The position numbers and the translations under genes are program-made. DNA of 64,000 bases, taken from contig JANATG010000004.1 in NCBI GenBank assembly GCA_029449235.1, positions 1,364,001 to 1,428,000 of the forward strand. Reading direction: 5' to 3'. Positions within the stretch are counted from its first letter, which is position 1. Each line of letters opens with the position of its first letter. The stretch is from Linnemannia schmuckeri (Eukaryota > Mortierellomycota > Mortierellomycetes > Mortierellales > Mortierellaceae). The notes beneath the pieces were generated by a model. The model saw only the letters and a program-made list of their open reading frames with translations. It had not been told where the DNA came from and did not search any database. Positions 55,399-64,000 of this stretch are shown here, piece after piece.

Positions 55399-58300
55399 CT
55401 AAGAAAGGAGAGGAAAACAGATGGAATTAGGATCTCGAATTTTATAACGGTAAACTGCAGAAGAGACATCAACAAGAGGACGAATAGGCAAGAGAACACT
55501 TACAGTCAAAGACAGCCTTCTTGGTCTCCTCAACAACGGTGGTCGAAGAAGCACCACCGTGGTGGACGGTGCTAGCAGCAGCGGCACCTCCAAGGATGGC
55601 AGTAGCACCTCCAAAGAGGGCACCAGTACCAGCAGAAGAGGCGGTAGAGTCAACACGGCTCAAGGTCTCGTACTGAGTGCGGGATAACTCAGCAGCGTCA
55701 ACCTCAGCACCCTTCTTGAAGAGAACCTGCTCGCTAACATTACGGACAACGGTATCGTCGTGCGAGGAAGTGATCGACTGGTGAGTGGAAACGACACGCT
55801 CATCCTCAATCACAACCTTCTCCTGGGCGACAACCTCAGAGATCTCGTAATCTTCGACGATCTCCTCGATCTCCTCAGTGGTCTCGAAGGTCTCGTAGGT
55901 CTTAACTTCATAAGTGAAGCGCTCTGTAAAAAAAAATAAAACCACATAGTTAGATATTACGGTTCGATATCAATGCTCGAAGCAGATGTTTAACACATGA
56001 TGGTGGGAAACTTACCAGAGACGGTAGTCTCACGCTCCTCCCACTGGACGCCGAAGTTCTCACGGTAGGTGATCTGGAAGGTAGCCTTGGCAGACTCGAC
56101 GGTGTCGTGGGGTCCATCCAGCTTGTAATCAGTCTCTCCCCAGCGGTAGTAGACATAGTACTTGGTGGTGGCGCTGTCGTAGAGTAGCTGGGTCACATGG
56201 GTGACACCAGTCGACTTCTCGACGAGGACGGCATCGTAGACCTCATCGTCGTAGTAGACGTACGAGGTCTTGGCAATGGGAGCGACAGAATCGACATGAG
56301 CCTTGCGGGTAGTAAGGACCTGGATGGAACGCTTCCAGACGCCATCGACCTGAGTCAAGGCTCCAGCAGCAGCTGCTCCTGCGCCAGCGGCAAGCTTGCG
56401 GAACCAAGATGTGCTCTTAGTAACAGCGGGCTGGGCAACGACACCAGTCTCCTTGGTAGTGGTAATGACCTTGGTAATTTCCTCACCATCTACGACCTCG
56501 ACCTCGTAAGCAACTTCGGAAACACCCTCATCCTGATGAGTAACAGTGGTCGAAGTGGTGGTCTCGGCCTGGACAGTTTCCTCATCGACAATAACCTCCT
56601 GGTTGCGCTGGAGAATGACTTCAGCAACCTTCTCGTCAACAACTTCCTCAACAGCCTCAACGGTCTCGAATGTCTCGTAAGTCTTAACTTCGTAGGTGAA
56701 GCGCTCTACAGATGTTCAACAAAATAAAAAGAGTTAGTGCCTGAAGTACAAAGTAAATGAAGGAAATCTAAATAGTCCTATTAGCTTAGACCTTACCGCT
56801 GACAGCGGTCTCACGCTCCTGCCATTGTACACCGAAGTTCTCACGGTAGCTGATCTGGAAGGCAGCCTTGGCAGCGTCGACGGTTTCATGAGGCCCATCA
56901 AGGCGGTAATCTGACTCGCCCCAGCGGACATATACGTAGTACTTGGTAGTGGCGCTGTCGAAAAGCAATTGGGTCACATAAGTCACACCGGTCGACTTTT
57001 CGACAAGAACGGCATCGTAGACCTCATCGTCGTAGTAAACGTACGAGGTCTTGGCAATGGGAGCGACAGAATCGACATGAGCCTTGCGGATAGTGAGGAC
57101 CTGGACAGTGCGCTTCCAGACGCCATCAACCTTCTCCAAGGCGCCAGAGGCAGCATGTCCAGCTCCAGAGGCAGCATCGTTGGCTGCTCCCACAGCGAGA
57201 GCACCTGCTCCTACAGCAACGGCACCAGCACCAACAACAACGGCACCAACACCTGAAACAGCCCTACGGAACCAAGAGGTCGCCTTGGTATCAGCGGGCT
57301 CGACAATGACACCAGTCTCCTTGGTAATAACAACCTCCTTAACAACTTCCTGCTCCTCACTCACGGCAACCGACTCAACAACCTCCTCAACAGTGGCTTC
57401 GACAGTGATCGACTCATCAACACAAGCGGCAATGACAGTCTCCTTGGTTTGAATCTCATCTTCAACGAGAACGGTTTTCTCCTGAGTCTGCTCGATAACA
57501 ATATCCTCTTGGACGGTCGAAGTGACGACCTCAGTGACGGTCTTATCGTGAGTGACAGTATCCTGCTCACGGGCAATGATGGCAACAGCCTCAGTCTCCT
57601 CAACGACCTCCTCGACTTCCTCGACGGTCTCGAAGGACTCATAGGTCTTGACCTCGTACGTGAAGCGCTCTGTGAAAGTTATACAAGAAAGGATTATGGA
57701 TGATCAGTAGGCTAATGTAACATTCATTTCCTATACAAATAGTGAATCATACAAATAAAACTTACCAGAGACGGTAGTCTCGCGTTCCTCCCACTGGACG
57801 CCGAAGTTCTCGCGGTAGGTGACCTGGAAGGCAGCCTTGGCAGACTCGACGGTGTCGTGAGGTCCATCCAGCTTGTAGTCAGTCTCTCCCCAGCGGTAGT
57901 AGACATAGTACTTGGTGGTGGCGCTGTCGTAGAGTAGCTGGGTCACATGGGTGACACCAGTTGACTTCTCGACAAGGACAGCATCATAGACCTCATCGTC
58001 GTAGTAGACGTACGAGGTCTTGGCAATGGGAGCGACAGAATCGACATGAGCCTTGCGGGTAGTGAGGACCTGGACAGTGCGCTTCCACACACCATCAACC
58101 TTCTCCAGAGCACCATGGGCAGCATGTCCAGCTCCAGAGGCAGCATCCTTGGCGACGCCGACAGCGAGAGCACCAGCTCCAACTGCAACGGCTCCAGCTC
58201 CGACAACAACGGCACCGGTGGCAGTGGCGAGCTTACGGAACCAGGAGGTGCCCTTGGGAACGGCAGGCTGAGCAACCACGCCAGTCTCCTTGGTGATGAT

Positions 58301-61300
58301 GATCTCCTTGGCCTCCTTCTTCTCCACCTCGACATCGACCTCAACGGAAACATCAACATCGACTTCGACCTTCTTGTCGACAATCACATCCTTCTGGACA
58401 TGCTCAAGGACAGTCTCACCTTCAGTGGTGGTGGTGGTAGTGGTGGTGGTCTCGGTGGTGATGATCTCATCCTTGGTGACAATCTCCTGCTCGCGTGCAA
58501 TGATAGCAACAGCCTCAGTCTCCTCAACGACCTCTTCGACTTCCTCAACGGTCTCGAAGGTCTCGTAGGTCTTGACCTCATAGGTGAAGCGCTCTATGAA
58601 GTTCAAAAAAGAATAGATGAATGAAAATTCGAATTCAGCAAAAGTGGCATTCAATTGTTAACCATGATATGGCCCAAGCTGGACAACAACTTACCAGACA
58701 CGGTAGTCTCACGCTCCTCCCACTGGACGCCGAAGTTCTCACGGTAGGTGACCTGGAAGGCAGCCTTGGCAGACTCGACGGTGTCGTGGGGTCCATCCAG
58801 CTTGTAATCAGTCTCTCCCCAGCGGTAGTAGACATAGTACTTGGTGGTGGCGCTGTCGTAGAGTAGCTGGGTCACATGGGTGACACCAGTCGACTTCTCG
58901 ACGAGGACGGCATCGTAGACCTCATCGTCGTAGTAGACGTACGAGGTCTTGGCAATGGGAGCGACAGAATCGACATGAGCCTTGCGGGTAGTGAGGACCT
59001 GGACAGTGCGCTTCCAGACGCCATCAACCTTCTCCAAGGCGCCAGAGGCAGCATGTCCAGCTCCAGAGGCAGCATCCTTGGCGGCGCCGACAGCGAGAGC
59101 ACCAGCTCCAACTGCAACGGCTCCAGCTCCGACAACAACGGCACCGGTGGCAGTGGCGAGCTTACGGAACCAGGAGGTGCCCTTGGGAACGGCAGGCTGA
59201 GCAACCACGCCAGTCTCCTTGGTGATGATGATCTCCTTGGCCTCCTTCTTCTCCACCTCGACATCGACCTCAACGGAAACATCAACATCGACTTCGACCT
59301 TCTTGTCGACAATCACATCCTTCTGCACATGCTCGAGGACAGTCTCACCTTCAGTGGTGGTGGTGGTAGTGGTGGTGGTCTCGGTGGTGATGATCTCATC
59401 CTTGGTGACAATCTCCTGCTCGCGTGCAATGATAGCAACAGCCTCAGTTTCCTCAACGACCTCCTCGACTTCCTCGACGGTCTCGAAGGACTCATAGGTC
59501 TTGACCTCATAGGTGAAGCGCTCTGTGAACGAAGAACACAATAACAGGTTAGCAGATGATCATCAATGGTATCTCATTGAAGAAATATAGAAGCAGGAGC
59601 AAAACACTTACCAGACACGGTAGTCTCGCGTTCCTCCCACTGGACGCCGAAGTTCTCACGATAGGTGACCTGGAAGGCAGCCTTGGCAGACTCGACGGTG
59701 TCGTGGGGTCCATCCAGCTTGTAATCAGTCTCTCCCCAGCGGTAGTAGACATAGTACTTGGTGGTGGCGCTGTCGTAGAGTAGCTGGGTCACATGGGTGA
59801 CACCAGTTGACTTCTCGACAAGGACAGCATCATAGACCTCATCGTCGTAGTAAACGTACGAGGTCTTGGCAATGGGAGCGACAGAATCGACATGAGCCTT
59901 GCGGGTAGTGAGGACCTGGACAGTGCGCTTCCACACACCATCAACCTTCTCCAGAGCACCAGAGGCAGCATGTCCAGCTCCAGAGGCAGCATCCTTGGCG
60001 GCGCCGACAGCAACAGCACCTGCTCCGACAACAGCAGCACCAGTCGCGGTAGCAATGCGGCGGAACCAGGAGGTACCCTTGGGAACGGCAGGCTGAGCAA
60101 CCACGCCAGTCTCCTTGGTGATGACGATCTCCTTGGCCTCCTTCTTCTCCACCTCGACATCGACCTCAACGGAAACATCAACATCGACTTCGACCTTCTT
60201 GTCGACAATCACATCCTTCTGGACATGCTCGAGGACAGTCTCACCTTCAGTGGTGGTGGTGGTAGTGGTGGTGGTCTCGGTGGTGATGATCTCGTCCTTG
60301 GTGACAATCTCCTGCTCGCGTGCAATGATAGCAACAGCCTCAGTCTCCTCAACGACCTCCTCGACTTCCTCGACGGTCTCGAAGGACTCATAGGTCTTGA
60401 CCTCGTACGTGAAGCGCTCTGTGAAAGTTATACAAGAAAGGATTATGGATGATCAGTAGGCTAATGTAACATTCATTTCCTATACAAATAGTGAATCATA
60501 CAAATAAAACTTACCAGAGACGGTAGTCTCGCGTTCCTCCCACTGGACGCCGAAGTTCTCGCGGTAGGTGACCTGGAAGGCAGCCTTGGCAGACTCGACG
60601 GTGTCGTGAGGTCCATCCAGCTTGTAGTCAGTCTCTCCCCAGCGGTAGTAGACATAGTACTTGGTGGTGGCGCTGTCGTAGAGTAGCTGGGTCACATGGG
60701 TGACACCAGTTGACTTCTCGACAAGGACAGCATCATAGACCTCATCGTCGTAGTAGACGTACGAGGTCTTGGCAATGGGAGCGACAGAATCGACATGAGC
60801 CTTGCGGGTAGTGAGGACCTGGACAGTGCGCTTCCACACACCATCAACCTTCTCCAGAGCACCATGGGCAGCATGTCCAGCTCCAGAGGCAGCATCCTTG
60901 GCGGCGCCGACAGCAACAGCACCTGCTCCGACAACAGCAGCACCAGTCGCGGTAGCAATGCGGCGGAACCAAGAGGTACCCTTGGGAACGGCAGGCTGAG
61001 CAACCACGCCAGTCTCCTTGGTGATGACGATCTCCTTGGCCTCCTTCTTCTCCACCTCGACATCGACCTCAACGGAAATATCAACATCGACTTCGACCTT
61101 CTTGTCGACAATCACATCCTTCTGGACATGCTCAAGGACAGTCTCACCTTCAGTGGTGGTGGTGGTAGTGGTGGTGGTCTCGGTGGTGATGATCTCGTCC
61201 TTGGTGACAATCTCCTGCTCGCGTGCAATGATAGCAACAGCCTCAGTCTCCTCAACGACCTCCTCGACTTCTTCGACGGTCTCGAAGGTCTCGTAGGTCT

Positions 61301-64000
61301 TGACTTCATAAGTGAAGCGCTCTGTAAAAAAAAATAAAACCACATAGTTAGATATTACGGTTCGATATCAATGCTCGAAGCAGATGTTTAACACAGGATG
61401 GTGGGAAACTTACCAGAGACGGTAGTCTCACGCTCCTCCCACTGGACGTCGAAGTTCTCGCGGTAGGTGATCTGGAAGGCAGCCTTGGCAGACTCGACGG
61501 TGTCGTGAGGTCCATCCAGCTTGTAGTCAGTCTCTCCCCAGCGGTAGTAGACATAGTACTTGGTGGTGGCGCTGTCGTAGAGTAGCTGGGTCACATGGGT
61601 GACACCAGTTGACTTCTCGACAAGGACAGCATCGTAAACCTCATCGTCGTAGTAGACGTACGAGGTCTTGGCAATGGGAGCGACAGAATCGACATGAGCC
61701 TTGCGGGTAGTGAGGACCTGGACAGTGCGCTTCCACACACCATCGACCTTTTCCAAGGCGCCAGAGGCAGCATGTCCAGCTCCAGAGGCAGCATCCTTGG
61801 CGGCGCCGACAGCAACAGCACCTGCTCCGACGACAGCAGCACCAGTCGCGGTAGCAATGCGGCGGAACCAGGAGGTACCCTTGGGAACGGCAGGCTGAGC
61901 AACCACGCCAGTCTCCTTGGTGATGGTGATCTCCTTGGCCTCCTTCTTCTCCACCTCGACATCGACCTCAACGGAAACATCAACATCGACTTCGACCTTC
62001 TTGTCGACAATCACATCCTTCTGGACATGCTCGAGGACAGTCTCACCTTCAGTGGTGGTGGTGGTAGTGGTGGTGGTCTCGGTGGTGATGATCTCGTCCT
62101 TGGTGACAATCTCCTGCTCGCGTGCAATGATAGCAACAGCCTCAGTCTCCTCAACGACCTCTTCGACTTCCTCAACGGTCTCGAAGGTCTCGTAGGTCTT
62201 GACCTCATAGGTGAAGCGCTCTATGAAGTTCAAAAAAGAATAGATGAATGAAAATTCGAATTCAGCAAAAGTGGCATTCAATTGTTAACCATGATATGGC
62301 CCAAGCTGGACAACAACTTACCAGACACGGTAGTCTCACGCTCCTCCCACTGGACGCCGAAGTTCTCACGGTAGGTGACCTGGAAGGCAGCCTTGGCAGA
62401 CTCGACGGTGTCGTGGGGTCCATCCAGCTTGTAATCAGTCTCTCCCCAGCGGTAGTAGACATAGTACTTGGTGGTGGCGCTGTCGTAGAGTAGCTGGGTC
62501 ACATGGGTGACACCAGTCGACTTCTCGACGAGGACGGCATCGTAGACCTCATCGTCGTAGTAGACGTACGAGGTCTTGGCAATGGGAGCGACAGAATCGA
62601 CATGAGCCTTGCGGGTAGTGAGGACCTGGACAGTGCGCTTCCAGACGCCATCAACCTTTTCCAAGGCGCCAGAGGCAGCATGTCCAGCTCCAGAGGCAGC
62701 ATCCTTGGCGGCGCCGACAGCGAGAGCACCAGCTCCAACTGCAACGGCTCCAGCTCCGACAACAGCAGCACCAGTCGCGGTAGCGAGCTTACGGAACCAG
62801 GAGGTACCCTTGGGAACGGCAGGCTGAGCAACCACGCCAGTCTCCTTGGTGATGGTGATCTCCTTGGCCTCCTTCTTCTCCACCTCGACATCGACCTCAA
62901 CGGAAACATCAACATCGACTTCGACCTTCTTGTCGACAATCACATCCTTCTGGACATGCTCGAGGACAGTCTCACCTTCAGTGGTGGTGGTGGTAGTGGT
63001 GGTGGTCTCGGTGGTGATGATCTCGTCCTTGGTGACAATCTCCTGCTCGCGTGCAATGATAGCAACAGCCTCAGTCTCCTCAACGACCTCCTCGACTTCC
63101 TCGACGGTCTCGAAGGACTCATAGGTCTTGACCTCGTACGTGAAGCGCTCTGTGAAAGTTATACAAGAAAGGATTATGGATGATCAGTAGGCTAATGTAA
63201 CATTCATTTCCTATACAAATAGTGAATCATACAAATAAAACTTACCAGAGACGGTAGTCTCGCGTTCCTCCCACTGGACGCCGAAGTTCTCACGGTAGGT
63301 GACCTGGAAGGCAGCCTTGGCAGACTCGACGGTGTCGTGGGGTCCATCCAGCTTGTAGTCAGTCTCTCCCCAGCGGTAGTAGACATAGTACTTGGTGGTG
63401 GCGCTGTCGTAGAGTAGCTGGGTCACATGGGTGACACCAGTTGACTTCTCGACGAGGACAGCATCATAGACCTCATCGTCGTAGTAAACGTACGAGGTCT
63501 TGGCAATGGGAGCGACAGAATCGACATGAGCCTTGCGGGTAGTGAGGACCTGGACAGTGCGCTTCCACACACCATCGACCTTTTCCAAGGCGCCAGAGGC
63601 AGCATGTCCAGCTCCAGAGGCAGCATCCTTGGCGGCGCCAACAGCGAGAGCACCAGCTCCAACTGCAACGGCTCCAGCTCCGACAACAACGGCACCGGTG
63701 GCAGTGGCGAGCTTACGGAACCAGGAGGTACCCTTGGGAACGGCAGGCTGAGCAACCACGCCAGTCTCCTTGGTGATGATGATCTCCTTGGCCTCCTTCT
63801 TCTCCACCTCGACATCGACCTCAACGGAAACATCAACATCGACTTCGACCTTCTTGTCGACAATCACATCCTTCTGGACATGCTCAAGGACAGTCTCACC
63901 TTCAGTGGTGGTGGTGGTAGTGGTGGTGGTCTCGGTGGTGATGATCTCATCCTTGGTGACAATCTCCTGCTCGCGTGCAATGATAGCAACAGCCTCAGTC
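54998..64000 (-). CDS. Giant tandem WGR-like repeat protein, 3' part (runs off the window)
   Basis: Minus-strand gene; its 5' end is beyond 64000. Exons in this window, in transcript order: 63246-64000 (partial), 62322-63149, 61414-62220, 60515-61321, 59612-60418, 58695-59522, 57766-58593, 56797-57669, 56016-56705, 55504-55923, 54998-55398. Every full internal exon is phase 1-1 and a multiple of 3. A typical unit of 269-276 aa holds ERFTYEVKTYE; an acidic Val/Glu/Thr region; KETGVVAQPAVPKGTSWFR; a Gly/Ala zipper-like stretch; and a WGR-like domain (VWKRTVQVLTTRKAHVD, then YYVYYRWGETDYKLDGPHDT, then AKAAFQVTYRENFGVQWEER). That last region matches the PARP WGR plan, including the W-G-(R/E) turn and the AK-x-x-F...W-x-x-R helix. 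The C-terminal exon is different (LPDQGIDVETGAPIGVIDLT, RAWVSLHVGGW). No PARP catalytic domain is seen. At least 2,600 residues are encoded here. Function unknown. Confidence 0.88.
55504..55923 (-). repeat. Exon P: degenerate repeat unit without WGR domain
   Basis: 140 codons, phase 1-1. It starts with the standard ERFTYEVKTYETFET and an acidic region, then has a short Gly/Ala stretch (TGALFGGATAILGGAAAAST) and ends before any WGR sequence. It is the last repeat-like exon of the gene. Confidence 0.88.
55924..56015 (-). repeat. Intron C, copy 1 of 2 (92 nt)
   Basis: Differs from 61322-61413 at one base (T versus G near 55999/61397, plus strand). It joins the divergent unit 1 to exon P. Confidence 0.9.
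56016..56705 (-). repeat. Repeat unit 1 (690 nt, short Gly/Ala segment)
   Basis: 230 codons, phase 1-1. The WGR half is almost the same as in units 3-9. The acidic half diverges strongly (VAEVILQRNQEVIVDEE) and the Gly/Ala zipper is shortened to about ten residues (AAGAGAAAAGA). Confidence 0.9.
56797..57669 (-). repeat. Repeat unit 2 (873 nt, most divergent full unit)
   Basis: 291 codons, phase 1-1. It has a longer acidic region and a full Gly/Ala zipper (VSGVGAVVVGAGAVAVGAGA). Its WGR domain carries changes such as YVYVRWGESDYRLDGPHETV. It is flanked by introns E and A. Confidence 0.9.
57670..57765 (-). repeat. Intron A, copy 1 of 3 (96 nt)
   Basis: Reads the same as the introns at 60419-60514 and 63150-63245 by eye. 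Identity in non-coding sequence shows very recent duplication or gene conversion. Confidence 0.9.
57766..58593 (-). repeat. Repeat unit 3 (828 nt)
   Basis: 276 codons, phase 1-1. Long zipper form (AVVVGAGAVAVGAGALAVG followed by VAKDA). Flanked by introns A (downstream) and B (upstream). Confidence 0.92.
58594..58694 (-). repeat. Intron B, copy 1 of 2 (101 nt)
   Basis: Identical by eye to 62221-62321. Confidence 0.9.
58695..59522 (-). repeat. Repeat unit 4 (828 nt)
   Basis: 276 codons, phase 1-1, long zipper form. Nearly identical to unit 3 in protein sequence. Flanked by introns B (downstream) and D (upstream). Confidence 0.92.
59612..60418 (-). repeat. Repeat unit 5 (807 nt, short zipper)
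   Basis: 269 codons, phase 1-1. It lacks one seven-residue VGAGALA-type step of the zipper (21 nt) and has FRRIATATGAAVVGAGAVAV. Flanked by introns D and A. Confidence 0.92.
60419..60514 (-). repeat. Intron A, copy 2 of 3 (96 nt)
   Basis: Identical by eye to 57670-57765 and 63150-63245. Confidence 0.9.
60515..61321 (-). repeat. Repeat unit 6 (807 nt, short zipper)
   Basis: 269 codons, phase 1-1, same short zipper as unit 5. Flanked by introns A (downstream) and C (upstream). Confidence 0.92.
61322..61413 (-). repeat. Intron C, copy 2 of 2 (92 nt)
   Basis: One base different from 55924-56015. The flanking exon ends are also near-identical between the two sites. Confidence 0.9.
61414..62220 (-). 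repeat. Repeat unit 7 (807 nt, short zipper)
   Basis: 269 codons, phase 1-1. Carries TITKETG in place of IITKETG, and ENFDVQWEER in place of ENFGVQWEER. Flanked by introns C and B. Confidence 0.92.
62221..62321 (-). repeat. Intron B, copy 2 of 2 (101 nt)
   Basis: Identical by eye to 58594-58694. Confidence 0.9.
62322..63149 (-). repeat. Repeat unit 8 (828 nt, mosaic)
   Basis: 276 codons, phase 1-1. Long zipper, but with the AAVVGAGAV start typical of the short-zipper units, so it looks like a recombinant of the two classes. Flanked by introns B and A. Confidence 0.92.
63150..63245 (-). repeat. Intron A, copy 3 of 3 (96 nt)
   Basis: Identical by eye to the other two A introns. Confidence 0.9.
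63246..64000 (-). repeat. Repeat unit 9 (cut by the window edge)
   Basis: 755 nt visible of an expected 828. Long zipper form. Intron A lies on its downstream side. The repeat array continues beyond the window. Confidence 0.9.

Noticed and set aside
58876..59544. 222-codon plus-strand ORF (and similar ones at 62503-63183 and in the other units) on the opposite strand of the WGR array
   Set aside because: They mirror the highly biased codons of the real minus-strand exons, repeat with the units, and lack recognisable domains. The minus strand has matching splice sites and consistent phase.
54998..64000. A CRISPR array or satellite, because of the regular ~900-bp spacing
   Set aside because: The units are coding exons with introns, not short direct repeats with spacers; the organism is eukaryotic.
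54998..64000. A poly(ADP-ribose) polymerase gene, because of the WGR-like domain
   Set aside because: No regulatory helical domain or ADP-ribosyltransferase signature is visible in the 3' part, where PARPs carry it.

Overview
The window is eukaryotic nuclear DNA and reads as an early-diverging filamentous fungus, most likely Mortierellomycota (Mortierella or a relative). Genes are dense and broken by many short introns (about 60-120 nt, GT...AG). Promoters and 5' leaders are CT-rich with long poly(T) runs, and proteins carry long poly-Q, Ser/Thr or Pro/Gly tails. The genus is inferred from protein style and could not be checked by search. Exon joins given here were checked by reading phase across every splice.

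Layout, left to right: XRCC3/RAD57-type recombinase paralog (+); CNOT9/Caf40 of CCR4-NOT (+); exocyst Sec8, with an apparently short C-terminus (+); COPII Sec24 (-); F-box/LRR-like protein (-); PPSY-containing 'sensor'-type membrane protein (+); NAD glycerol-3-phosphate dehydrogenase (-); possible small ORF (-); MMACHC/CblC-like B12-processing protein (+); Nup50-like nucleoporin (+); PP2A leucine carboxyl methyltransferase (-), sharing a divergent promoter with a probable mitochondrial Trm61-type tRNA methyltransferase (+); Aquarius, the intron-binding spliceosomal helicase (-); a multi-RRM RNA-binding protein (+). Then comes an 8.6-kb gene-poor stretch of simple repeats, homopolymers and CT-rich leader-like DNA, with one orphan N-myristoylation-type exon. 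It is followed by a Ran1/Ksp1-like protein kinase (+) and a Pro/Tyr-rich annexin (+).

The last 9 kb (54998 to the window edge) holds the most unusual object. It is one minus-strand gene built from a tandem series of near-identical, phase 1-1 exons. Each unit encodes an acidic Val/Glu/Thr-rich segment, a Gly/Ala-rich zipper-like hydrophobic segment and a WGR-like domain, the fold best known from PARPs. No PARP catalytic domain is visible. Even the short introns recur as near-perfect copies (types A three times, B twice, C twice), so the array has been duplicated or homogenised recently. The 5' end lies beyond base 64000.

Most genes are unrelated housekeeping functions (DNA repair, mRNA decay, secretion, nuclear transport, RNA modification and splicing) with no operon logic. 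Several neighbours are divergent and probably share promoters.
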